Of a stretch of DNA of 64,000 nt, positions 8,478 to 16,287 are shown piece by piece. Both the position numbers and the translations under genes were made by a program. The notes below the pieces were generated by a model. The model did no database searches and was not told the origin of the DNA. It saw only the letters and a program-made list of their open reading frames with translations. Numbering within the stretch: position 1 is the stretch's first letter; every line of letters begins with the position of its first letter. The DNA lies in contig NZ_QOCB01000144.1 in the NCBI RefSeq assembly GCF_003318165.1, positions 1-64,000 of the forward strand, read 5' to 3'. The DNA is from Psychromonas sp. B3M02. GTDB taxonomy: Bacteria; Pseudomonadota; Gammaproteobacteria; Enterobacterales; Psychromonadaceae.

Positions 8478-8630
8478 TCCTTAAAGGTGTTATTGTGATA
8501 TAAATACAATTTAAAGTTCCTTTTAAGGTGTTTTATGGATTCTTATTTGTTTTTCTTTTAATGTATGTAATAATCCTTTTAAGGATTTTAATTTCTTAAA
8601 TTGAATATAAACAATCTTTTAAGGTGTCTT
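8478..8630 (+). promoter_or_regulatory. Operator-like repeats before the hipB-type gene
   Basis: Four versions of a CCTTTTAAGG-type motif: TCCTTAAAGGTGT (8478-8490), TTCCTTTTAAGGTG (8517-8530), ATCCTTTTAAGGAT (8573-8586, an inverted repeat) and TCTTTTAAGGTGT (8615-8627). The last contains the hipB ribosome site. HipB-type antitoxins repress their own operon by binding several inverted repeats, so this is the likely operator array. The copy at 8517 is followed by an ATG and an eight-codon open frame (8535-8561), which mirrors the true gene start. Confidence 0.6.
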
Positions 8631-8966
8631 ATGGTATTTGGTGACTTAACACCACATGCTATCGCTGCGGAACTTGGTGATAGGATTAGAACTGCTCGGC
8701 TTAATGCTAACCTCACTCAAAAAGCCGTTGCCCAAAAAGCGGGGGTGTCGCTTAAGGCCGTGACCAATTGTGAAAAAGGCAAGTCAACGCTTGAGTCTAT
8801 GGTCGCTATCCTCATCGCGCTTGAAATAACTGAACAATTAGACGCCTTTATCCCTAAACAAGAAATATCGCCAGTTCAGCTTATCGAATTAAAAGGGAAG
8901 GAACGCAAAAGGGCTGCTAGCCCCACTAAGCATAAATCGGCAAAAGAGGAGACTCCAGAATGGTAA
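8631..8966 (+). CDS. HipB-like antitoxin, XRE-family DNA-binding protein
   Basis: A 111-residue protein with an HTH of the XRE/Cro type (residues about 13-65: LGDRIRTARLNANLTQKAVA, KAGVSLKAVTNCEKGKS). The C-terminal tail is charged and Lys-rich. Start at the ATG 8631, behind AAGGTG, is preferred over an in-frame TTG at 8601 that has no ribosome site. It overlaps the downstream hipA-type gene by 7 nt, so the two are translated together. It should neutralise the kinase toxin and repress the shared promoter. Confidence 0.85.
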   Translation: MVFGDLTPHAIAAELGDRIRTARLNANLTQKAVAQKAGVSLKAVTNCEKGKSTLESMVAILIALEITEQLDAFIPKQEISPVQLIELKGKERKRAASPTKHKSAKEETPEW

Positions 8967-10279
8967 CTGAAGTCATTAAAGTCAAATACAAAGAGCACGA
9001 TGTAGGCGCTGTCAGTTATAACACTGATACACAAACGGGGGCATTTGAGTATTTTCCAAACTTTATCAAAACAGGTATAGAGTTATCACCTATCAAAATG
9101 CCACTAGCAACAAAAGTATATTCATTTCCTCACCTTGATCCCGCCACCTTTAAAGGCTTGCCTGGACTGATAGCTGATTCATTACCTGATGATTTTGGTA
9201 ACGCCGTAATGAACGCGTGGATCGCCAGCCAAGGCAAACTAACCAGTGATATTACGCCTTTACAACGTCTACAGTACACAGGCACACGCGGAATGGGCGC
9301 ATTAACATACTCTCCCGCGACAAGAAGAAAAAACCTCAATGCCTCGCAACCTATCGATATCGAATCTCTTCTTTCAATTGCCCAAGAGATATTAGATAAA
9401 CGCGCTCAATTTGAAGTGCAACTAACCGATAGCGGACAAGAAAACAAAGAAGCAATGATGTCTTTAATGTCGGTTGGTATGAGTGCTGGTGGGGCTAGGC
9501 CTAAAGCGGTGCTGGCATTTAATAAAGATTTTACACAAGTTCGTTCAGGCCAAACTGATGCACCCGATGGCTTCAAACATTATCTCATGAAGTTTGATGG
9601 GGTGAATGAGCATAATAAAAACCAAGAAACCTTCGGTGACCCGATGGGTTATGGCGCAATGGAATACACATATTATTTGTTAGCGAAGCAATGTGGCATC
9701 GACATGATGCCATGTCATTTACTCAATGAAGGTAAACGAAGACACTTCATCACTGAAAGGTTTGATCGCAAGGGGAATGACAAAATTCACGTTCAAACAC
9801 TGAATGGCCTTGAACATGTAAGCTACAAGCAAATAGGCTCATATTCCTATGCAGAACTATTCAGTACCGCTAGGAAGTTAAAGCTAAGCCCTGACGATGC
9901 AATGCAATTATTTAAGCGAATGGTGTTTAATGTCATTGCTCGAAATCATGATGATCATGCCAAGAACTTTGGCTTTTTGTTAGATCAACATAATCAATGG
10001 CAGCTAGCCCCAGCTTATGACCTTGCATACAGTTACAAGCCTGACAGCCATTGGGTAAGCAAACATTGGATGACACTAAACGGAAAGCAAGATAACTTCA
10101 CAAGAGATGATTTTTATAGCTTTGAGAAACTGAGTCCCATCTTTAATAAACGCAAGATAGATGAAGTCTTAAACCATACTATCGAAGTCGTATCACAATG
10201 GGAGCAACTCGCATCAGAACAAGAGGTGCCAAGCTTACTCATCAAAGAAGTCAGTAAGAATTTAAGAGTTATGCTGTAA
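8960..10279 (+). CDS. HipA-like serine/threonine kinase toxin
   Basis: A 439-residue HipA-family protein. The N-terminal HipA_N subdomain has GLPGLIADSLPDDFGN near residues 64-79. The motif GMSAGGARPK at about 172-181 corresponds to the regulatory loop that carries the autophosphorylated Ser in E. coli HipA. The kinase core keeps ARNHDDHAKN near 324-333 (catalytic loop) and APAYDL near 350 (metal site). E. coli HipA phosphorylates glutamyl-tRNA synthetase; the target here is unknown. All catalytic motifs are present, so the toxin looks functional. The pair sits just outside the tRNA-Pro-flanked segment. Confidence 0.88.
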   Translation: MVTEVIKVKYKEHDVGAVSYNTDTQTGAFEYFPNFIKTGIELSPIKMPLATKVYSFPHLDPATFKGLPGLIADSLPDDFGNAVMNAWIASQGKLTSDITPLQRLQYTGTRGMGALTYSPATRRKNLNASQPIDIESLLSIAQEILDKRAQFEVQLTDSGQENKEAMMSLMSVGMSAGGARPKAVLAFNKDFTQVRSGQTDAPDGFKHYLMKFDGVNEHNKNQETFGDPMGYGAMEYTYYLLAKQCGIDMMPCHLLNEGKRRHFITERFDRKGNDKIHVQTLNGLEHVSYKQIGSYSYAELFSTARKLKLSPDDAMQLFKRMVFNVIARNHDDHAKNFGFLLDQHNQWQLAPAYDLAYSYKPDSHWVSKHWMTLNGKQDNFTRDDFYSFEKLSPIFNKRKIDEVLNHTIEVVSQWEQLASEQEVPSLLIKEVSKNLRVML

Positions 10280-10521
10280 CAACATATATTGTAAAAATAA
10301 GATGTTTGTAACGTATTAACGCTGAAAGCCGCATAAATAATGTGTATGTTTACATTAGTCTCCTATGTGCCATGTACTTACTCTACTTCAACATGCTTAA
10401 ATAAACTGAGGTCGACTTGCTAGCTTGATTTATAGGGCTTATTTTTAAACATTTAAAATAGGCACCAACACCTTAATGAATTAGACTAAAATAATTCATA
10501 AATACACAATAAGCCTTGATA

Positions 10522-11124
10522 ATGCCCTCTGCCATCAACCATCTCAAAAAAACTATTGAAAAGTACTATCCAATATCTCTTGTTGCATGGAAGGCGTACC
10601 AGCAATGTTTAACGTTAAAACATCTCAATAAAGGAGACATACTGTATAAAGCTGGAGAAATACCTACGAGATTTGCATTTATTCATAAAGGGCTAATGCG
10701 CGCTTATGTCACGGATGAAGAAGGGAATGAATTTAATAAAAACTTTTTTTGTGAAGGGCGTTTTCCTGCTTCAATGACCGCATTAATCAAAAGTGAGATC
10801 AGTTTTTTAGCTGTTGAAGCATTAGAAGATTGTGACATTATCGAAATAGATTTTTTAAAATTTAGAAAGGCTTTATTTACAACTCCAGATCTAATGGCAT
10901 TCCATATTCATTACCTTGAAACACATTGGTTATTAGAGAAAGAAACAAAAGAGATTGGTTATTTACAATTTGAAGCGAAACAGCGTTATCTGACATTCTT
11001 AAAAGATTACCAAACTATTTTATCGCGACTACCTCAATTTCATATTGCCAGTTATTTAGGCATTACACCCACACAATTGAGCAGAATAAAAAAGTCATTA
11101 AATGAGGCTTCTCAACATATGTAA
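10522..11124 (+). CDS. Crp/Fnr-family transcriptional regulator
   Basis: A 200-residue protein with an N-terminal cyclic-nucleotide-binding-type beta barrel (KGDILYKAGEIPTRFAFIHK) and a C-terminal winged helix with recognition helix ASYLGITPTQLSRIKK. It resembles the Crp-like regulators common in Bacteroidetes and scattered in proteobacteria rather than Crp or Fnr: there is no Fnr Cys set and no typical Crp cAMP pocket motif. Start at ATG 10522; a TTG two codons upstream is unlikely. It precedes the nitroreductase operon by 60 nt and may control it. Confidence 0.82.
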   Translation: MPSAINHLKKTIEKYYPISLVAWKAYQQCLTLKHLNKGDILYKAGEIPTRFAFIHKGLMRAYVTDEEGNEFNKNFFCEGRFPASMTALIKSEISFLAVEALEDCDIIEIDFLKFRKALFTTPDLMAFHIHYLETHWLLEKETKEIGYLQFEAKQRYLTFLKDYQTILSRLPQFHIASYLGITPTQLSRIKKSLNEASQHM

Positions 11125-11184
11125 ATGAATTACATAAATGCCGTCAGTACACTAAGTCCATTCAGTCAAACAGAGGAACTTTAA

Positions 11185-11811
11185 ATGGACTTTATTCATG
11201 CACTCAATTGGCGTTATGCCGTTAATCAATTTTCAGATAAAAAATTAAATCAAGCGCAAGTAAGTGGTTTGATAGAAAGCGTACGCTTAAGTGCAAGCGC
11301 ATACGGGCTTCAACCATATCGCTTATTTATTATAGAAAGTGAAGCCGTTAAACAGAAGCTTTTACCTTACAGCTTTGGGCAAAATAAAGTTGCCAATAAC
11401 TCCCACCTTTTTGTGTTCGCTCATAAAACAACCATTACGCAAGATGATATTTCAACATTTATCTCACAAGTCGCTAGCAGTCAAAATAGGACTGCTTTGG
11501 ATTTAAAAGGATATGAGCAAGTAATTATTAATGATCTTCTAACAAAGACGAAAGATGAGAGAATCAATTGGTCCTCTCAACAAGCTTATATCGCACTTGG
11601 AAAGCTACTAAGTTGCGCCGCTATTAATAAAATTGATGCTTGCCCCATGACAGGGTTTGATAACCATGGCATTAACCAAGTACTTGGATTAAATAAACTT
11701 GGTTTAAATGCCGAAATATTATGCCCTGTAGGTTATAGAAGTACGATGGACACTACTTCAATTAGAGCGAAATACCGTCAATCCATCGAAGAGTTGGTTA
11801 CCATCATATGA
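11185..11811 (+). CDS. NfsB-like nitroreductase family oxidoreductase
   Basis: A 208-residue flavin (FMN) oxidoreductase of the NfsB type. The N-terminal FMN-phosphate site RYAVNQFSDKK, the SAYGLQPYRLFII segment, and the C-terminal CPMTGFD and CPVGYRS motifs are all present. Such enzymes reduce nitroaromatics and quinones with NAD(P)H. A strong AGAGGAA ribosome site precedes it. Its last codons overlap the next gene by ATGA, so it is translationally coupled. Confidence 0.85.
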   Translation: MDFIHALNWRYAVNQFSDKKLNQAQVSGLIESVRLSASAYGLQPYRLFIIESEAVKQKLLPYSFGQNKVANNSHLFVFAHKTTITQDDISTFISQVASSQNRTALDLKGYEQVIINDLLTKTKDERINWSSQQAYIALGKLLSCAAINKIDACPMTGFDNHGINQVLGLNKLGLNAEILCPVGYRSTMDTTSIRAKYRQSIEELVTII

Positions 11812-12260
11812 ATATATTATGGTTTTTTGCATTATTTGCAGGCAGTTGTATTGCTATTCAAGCAGCGATGAATGCGAGATTAGGTCAGCTATTCAACAGT
11901 GCTTTGTTAGCGACTAGTTATGTATTTTTTACCAGTTTTTTACTCGTCATTACCATCGCATTATTAGTGAATAGCAAAAGTCTTATCCATCAGTGGCAAC
12001 AAATATCTTTTAGTATCGTACCTTGGTATTTGTGGTTATCGTGTGTGTTAAGTGTAATTGGTGTGGGAAGCATGTATTGGCTTATTCCGAAAATGGGAGT
12101 GGGATCAGTGATGAGTTACTCTTTAACTGGACAGCTAATTTTAGCACTCATCATCAGTCACTTTGGCCTCTTTGATAGCCCACAAAAATTAATATCTAGT
12201 ACCAAATTGGTCGGTGCTTTGTTATTAATCATCGGCATAACATTAGTGAATAAGGAGTAG
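11808..12260 (+). CDS. Small DMT-family membrane protein (DUF606/YdcZ-like)
   Basis: A 150-residue, very hydrophobic protein with about five membrane segments. The start FAGSCIAIQAAMNARLGQ is characteristic of the DUF606/YdcZ group of small drug/metabolite transporters. These half-size proteins probably act as dimers. It overlaps the nitroreductase gene by 4 nt, and its 3' end carries the ribosome site for the acetyltransferase gene. The transported substrate is unknown. Confidence 0.8.
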   Translation: MNILWFFALFAGSCIAIQAAMNARLGQLFNSALLATSYVFFTSFLLVITIALLVNSKSLIHQWQQISFSIVPWYLWLSCVLSVIGVGSMYWLIPKMGVGSVMSYSLTGQLILALIISHFGLFDSPQKLISSTKLVGALLLIIGITLVNKE

Positions 12261-12261
12261 C

Positions 12262-12924
12262 ATGTCAGAATTATTGTATAAAAATTTAAATAACCTAAGT
12301 GCTTTTTGGCAAGCTTTATCGGCTGAGAAAATTGAAGAAGATAAATATCTTCATGCTCACTGGCCACATAAAATTTGGTGTGAGGATTTTTCACTTGTTG
12401 ATAGCCAGCAATGGAACGATAAAGTACATGTCACCTTGAATAAACCAATTTCATTCCAGCATGTAAAAGTTAAAGTTCAATTAACGGCCATGTATTTAGA
12501 GTTGGAGGAGTCAATAGGGCAAACACACGATCAAGTATCGACTGTACGTTCTGATGAGGGTCTAAAACAATGGAGTGAAGCCTGCAGTAACGCATTTGGT
12601 TACGACATTGATAAACAGAGTATTAACCCGCTTATCGATGATAAAAACGCTACAGTTTTAGCCTTTGAAGTGAATAGTAATATAGCGGGTACAGCCATAC
12701 TCTATCAATCACATAAAACAATGGGAATACATCAAATAGGCGTATTACCCCAATTTCAAAGATGCGGTATTGGCAAAGCCATCATGCTACATCTTATCGC
12801 TATAGCAAAACATAGGGGATGCGATGTTATGACATTGCAATCGTCTCAAGCAGGTAAAAATATGTACATCAATATGGGGTTTAAAGCATTAGCTGAATTG
12901 TATCATCTGGAGGGTAAACGTTAG
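12262..12924 (+). CDS. GNAT-family N-acetyltransferase
   Basis: A 220-residue protein whose second half is a GNAT domain: beta-strand with AGTAILYQS, then the acetyl-CoA loop QFQRCGIGKA near residues 164-173, then LQSSQAGKNMYINMGF. The first about 100 residues are an additional, poorly recognisable domain. It starts 1 nt after the stop of the previous gene, behind AAGGAG. Together with the nitroreductase, exporter-like protein and Crp-type regulator it forms a small, possibly detoxification-related unit; the acceptor substrate is not known. Confidence 0.82.
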   Translation: MSELLYKNLNNLSAFWQALSAEKIEEDKYLHAHWPHKIWCEDFSLVDSQQWNDKVHVTLNKPISFQHVKVKVQLTAMYLELEESIGQTHDQVSTVRSDEGLKQWSEACSNAFGYDIDKQSINPLIDDKNATVLAFEVNSNIAGTAILYQSHKTMGIHQIGVLPQFQRCGIGKAIMLHLIAIAKHRGCDVMTLQSSQAGKNMYINMGFKALAELYHLEGKR

Positions 12925-12976
12925 ATTAGAGTTCTCATGCATGATTCATGTGATTATTTTATAGGAAGAGAGGTTA

Positions 12977-13006
12977 ATACCTATTAAAAGATAACTTAAT
13001 AGGTAT
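12977..13006 (+). terminator. Hairpin after the acetyltransferase operon
   Basis: An 11-bp stem ATACCTATTAA/TTAATAGGTAT with an 8-nt loop lies in the gap before the methyltransferase-HNH gene. There is no immediate T-run (TTTTTT comes about 10 nt later), so termination is possible but not certain. Confidence 0.4.
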
Positions 13007-13121
13007 AAGTTGCTATTTTTTATGGTAAATTCGTGTTATATAAATAAATTGTAATAATTTTCTATTTATTTAATTGGTAAGCCAGTTGCAATAAATAAAT
13101 TACCTTAAAGCGAAAGTAGTC

Positions 13122-14867
13122 ATGCCTAATAGTTTTTATAACCGAAATGCACAGCAATTGGCTGACATGTACCTTTCAAAAACCTTTGAACAAGTCCATG
13201 ATTGTTGGCTTAGCTATCTGACGCCTATTTTGAATAAAAAAGAGGCGCGCATTTTAGATATCGGTGCAGGGGCTGGGCGAGATAGCCAATACTTTGCAGA
13301 ACAAGGCGCAGCTAATAATATCTCAGTCACAGCGATCGAGCCTGCATTAATGTTAGCGGAGCTTGGTAAAAAACATACGCAAGGTTTGAACATAAACTGG
13401 TTACAAGATTCACTTCCCGACCTCAGCGTTGTTACGCGTAAAGAGATCAGCTTTGACCTTATCTTATTGAGTGCAGTTTGGATGCATATTCCTGATGCAC
13501 AACGCGCACGTTCATTGCGAAAACTGGCTAATTTATTAAAGCCTGGTGGCCTATTAGTTATTTCATTACGTCATGGTGAAAGTGGCGATGAACGTAATAT
13601 GTATGAAGTATCTAGCGATGCTTTAGTACAAATGTCTACAAAGCTCGGCCTATCTCCGTTATTAATCACAGATAAAAAGCCCGATGCGATCGGCAGGGCT
13701 GATGTGTTATGGCAAACGGTTGTATTAAAACTACCAGATGATGGTAGTGGCGCATTTCCATTTATTCGTCATGTCGCATTGAATGATGGAAAATCTGCAA
13801 CGCACAAACTAGCGTTAATGCGCGTGTTATTACGGATAGCAGATGGTCAACCAGGTGCAGTTATAAGACGAGAAGACAATAGAGTTATTTTACCTGTTGG
13901 ATTAGTGGCTCTTTACTGGGCACATCAATATAAAGATTTAATCGATAAACATCAGTTATATCAAACCCCTAATAAAAATAGAAACATGGGCTTCATGAAA
14001 GAAGATGGCTGGCATAAATTAACACACCTGTCATCATCAGATTACCGAATCGGGAACCTATTTCAAGGAGAGCAAGCAATAGCAATGCATAAAATGCTAT
14101 CTGCAAGTGTCGCTAACATCAAAAACATGCCCTGTAAGTATATTACTTTCCCTAATAGTTCTGAAAGTGTATTCGAAGTGAGCAGTAAATGTGTACGCGC
14201 TAAAGACAGTTTATTTTTAGACTTAACTACCTTAAAACATTGGGGCGAATTTTCATTACCTGAACATCTATGGATTGCTTTTAGCCGTTATGCCTGTTGG
14301 ATTGAACCTGTATTAGTTTCAGAATGGACGAAAACCATGGCGGGTTATCAAGGCAATCGCCAATATAAAGACCCAGAGCAACAATATAAATTAGTGAATG
14401 CATTGAATTGGTTAGAAGCAAAGCGCAGTACCACTGAAGTCCGAAACCGTTTTGAAACGCTAAAAAAACAGAATAATAACCAACACAACTGTGTTTGGAC
14501 AAATAAAACCTTAAATAAACAATACGCAATTGATCATTGCATGCCATTTGCACGTTGGCCTAATAATGACCTATGGAATTTATTACCTAGCGATGTTACT
14601 GCGAACGGACAAAAGAGCGATCGTTTACCTACAGAACATAAGATGAAAAATGCGAAAACACGTATTACAAACTGGTGGCAAGATGCATGGTTAACTGATG
14701 ATTCAATCGATGTTAATCGTGAAATGAATCAACAGCGTTTTTTCGCTGAAGCGAATATCGCCTTACCAGGGTTAGCAGCCAGTAATAATTCAGTCGATGA
14801 TCTTTTTGAAGCTTTGTTATTACAAAGAGGGCGTTTGAAAGAGATGCAGCAGTTGAGAGAGTGGTGA
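13122..14867 (+). CDS. SAM-methyltransferase fused to an HNH nuclease
   Basis: A 581-residue protein. Residues about 1-200 are a class I SAM-dependent methyltransferase: motif I LDIGAGAGRDSQYF near 46-59, an acidic residue at the end of strand 2 (IEP), and FDLILLSAVWMHI. The middle (about 205-450) is not recognised. It may be a DNA-recognition or scaffold domain. The C-terminal part holds an HNH-type nuclease motif: CVWTNKTL near 454, DHCMPFARWPNNDLWNLLP at 470-488 and a following N..KSDRLP. The domain order, a modification domain joined to a nuclease, is reminiscent of restriction-modification. The methyltransferase lacks an obvious (N/D)PPY motif, so DNA need not be the substrate. The gap to the next gene is 50 nt, so it likely heads the ABC-3C-like operon. 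Confidence 0.75.
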   Translation: MPNSFYNRNAQQLADMYLSKTFEQVHDCWLSYLTPILNKKEARILDIGAGAGRDSQYFAEQGAANNISVTAIEPALMLAELGKKHTQGLNINWLQDSLPDLSVVTRKEISFDLILLSAVWMHIPDAQRARSLRKLANLLKPGGLLVISLRHGESGDERNMYEVSSDALVQMSTKLGLSPLLITDKKPDAIGRADVLWQTVVLKLPDDGSGAFPFIRHVALNDGKSATHKLALMRVLLRIADGQPGAVIRREDNRVILPVGLVALYWAHQYKDLIDKHQLYQTPNKNRNMGFMKEDGWHKLTHLSSSDYRIGNLFQGEQAIAMHKMLSASVANIKNMPCKYITFPNSSESVFEVSSKCVRAKDSLFLDLTTLKHWGEFSLPEHLWIAFSRYACWIEPVLVSEWTKTMAGYQGNRQYKDPEQQYKLVNALNWLEAKRSTTEVRNRFETLKKQNNNQHNCVWTNKTLNKQYAIDHCMPFARWPNNDLWNLLPSDVTANGQKSDRLPTEHKMKNAKTRITNWWQDAWLTDDSIDVNREMNQQRFFAEANIALPGLAASNNSVDDLFEALLLQRGRLKEMQQLREW

Positions 14868-14917
14868 TGTTTTCTGCTTTTTAATAATAATTATTTATAC
14901 AATAGGTAATCAAATAG

Positions 14918-15835
14918 ATGATCCATACTGATATTGGCCCTTTAGATGGCGATAAGTGGGAAGGCTTAATCCAATCTGTATTTAAACAAAAATACGATAC
15001 CTATCAAGATATGGTGGCTTCTCCTGGTGATCTTGGTATTGAAGGCTTTGTAATCAACGAGGGGATTATGATCCAATGTTATTGCCCTGATGAGCATTAC
15101 GATACTAAGACACTTTATGAGAAACAGCGCGACAAAATCACTGCGGATATAAAAAAATCATCAACTAATGAAACAGAAATATTAAAGCATATTGGTGATA
15201 CTAAGATCTCGCAATGGTTATTTATAACGCCAAGAATAGCAAAACATGAAATACATGCTCATGCTCGAGTTAAAGAAAAAGAAATTAAAGCAGCTGAAAT
15301 TTCCTTTATATCAAATGATATTCAAATACTTGTAAAAGACCTCGGACATTATATTCAAGAAATCAGGCAACAGCAGATTATTAATGGTGTACAGCTGAGT
15401 TTTTCTAGTGCTAATGGCGAAGTTATAACTGAACCAGAACTAACTACCGAATATGATGTAAACATTCAAGATAAGAATAGAGTCCGTAGTTTTATTAGAG
15501 ATACTTACAAACCCCAAAATCACTCTCGCCTTAATGATCTAACTAAAAAATTCTATCTGGATGGCTATGAGATTTTGAGACGTATCTTTAATCAATCTCC
15601 AGAGTTATATGAACGTATTGCAAAGTTAGTTAATAACTTTGAAGCTGATGTCGAAGAAGTATCTATGTCTTGGGAAGATAGTCCACAAAAGTTAGTGACA
15701 CGCGTTCAAGAAATGCTAATTGAACGATTTGGAAAAGATGCTCATATATCAACAATTGAACATGAGGATTTAGTTTCTATTACCAAGCATATGGTGGCGA
15801 AGTGGATTGCAGAATGCCCTATGAGGATTGAATAA
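14918..15835 (+). CDS. Putative effector of ABC-3C/Lamassu-like system, Mrr/PD-(D/E)XK-like
   Basis: A 305-residue protein. Its first 70 residues follow the Mrr/restriction-endonuclease-like pattern: helix (KWEGLIQSVF), then GDLGIEGF, then a strand MIQCYCP. The classical third residue, the Lys of QxK, is replaced by Tyr/Cys. A conserved-looking YEKQRDKIT helix follows and may supply the basic residue. The C-terminal two thirds are helical and unrecognised. It overlaps the next gene by 1 nt (TAATG). In ABC three-component systems the first gene commonly encodes the effector, so this is inferred to be the nuclease or other toxic arm activated by the ATPase complex. Confidence 0.6.
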   Translation: MIHTDIGPLDGDKWEGLIQSVFKQKYDTYQDMVASPGDLGIEGFVINEGIMIQCYCPDEHYDTKTLYEKQRDKITADIKKSSTNETEILKHIGDTKISQWLFITPRIAKHEIHAHARVKEKEIKAAEISFISNDIQILVKDLGHYIQEIRQQQIINGVQLSFSSANGEVITEPELTTEYDVNIQDKNRVRSFIRDTYKPQNHSRLNDLTKKFYLDGYEILRRIFNQSPELYERIAKLVNNFEADVEEVSMSWEDSPQKLVTRVQEMLIERFGKDAHISTIEHEDLVSITKHMVAKWIAECPMRIE

Positions 15836-16287
15836 TGAGCAAGTTAAGCTTTTGTCGTAAGAAGTCAGCAGTAGTCCCCGAATTACGACCAATGTACAAA
15901 GTGGCAAAAATATTATTGATTTTAAAGCTTGGGTGCACAGGAGGGAAAGTTAGCTTATTAAAAATGCATCTATTCAACTGGGCGATGCTAGATCCACAGC
16001 GTTTACAGGCGTTAAAACTTTCAGCTGAAAAGAAAGAGTTATTAATAGGTGTTTGGGGTATAGACCCTTCGTTAAATATGGCGCTTAACTATGCTACTTC
16101 CGAAGGTTTACTTAGAATAACGTCAAATGGTTCATATCAATTAACAGGTAAGTCAGAACATTTTATTTTGGAAACTAAACTTTTGGAATTATTTGATACG
16201 GAAACTGAAGAACTAAATAACATAGCAAAAAAAATAACAGAAACAATGGTGAGTCAAGCAGCTAAAAGGTGGGTAGATGAAGTTTAA
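15835..16287 (+). CDS. Putative middle component of ABC-3C/Lamassu-like system
   Basis: A 150-residue protein placed between effector and ATPase, overlapping both (1 nt upstream, 11 nt downstream). It contains a winged-helix-like segment (VSLLKMHLFNWAML, LNMALNYATSEGLLRI, SYQLTGKSEHFI) that matches the size and predicted fold of the middle component of ABC three-component systems and of LmuC in Lamassu. In those systems it bridges the SMC-like ATPase and the effector. The sequence alone would not identify it; gene order and fold pattern together do. Confidence 0.6.
   Translation: MSKLSFCRKKSAVVPELRPMYKVAKILLILKLGCTGGKVSLLKMHLFNWAMLDPQRLQALKLSAEKKELLIGVWGIDPSLNMALNYATSEGLLRITSNGSYQLTGKSEHFILETKLLELFDTETEELNNIAKKITETMVSQAAKRWVDEV

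Noticed and set aside
8535-8561. Eight-codon leader peptide gene before hipB
   Set aside because: It has a good ribosome site but it lies in a duplicated copy of the hipB start region, so it may be a by-product of operator duplication; kept only as an observation.
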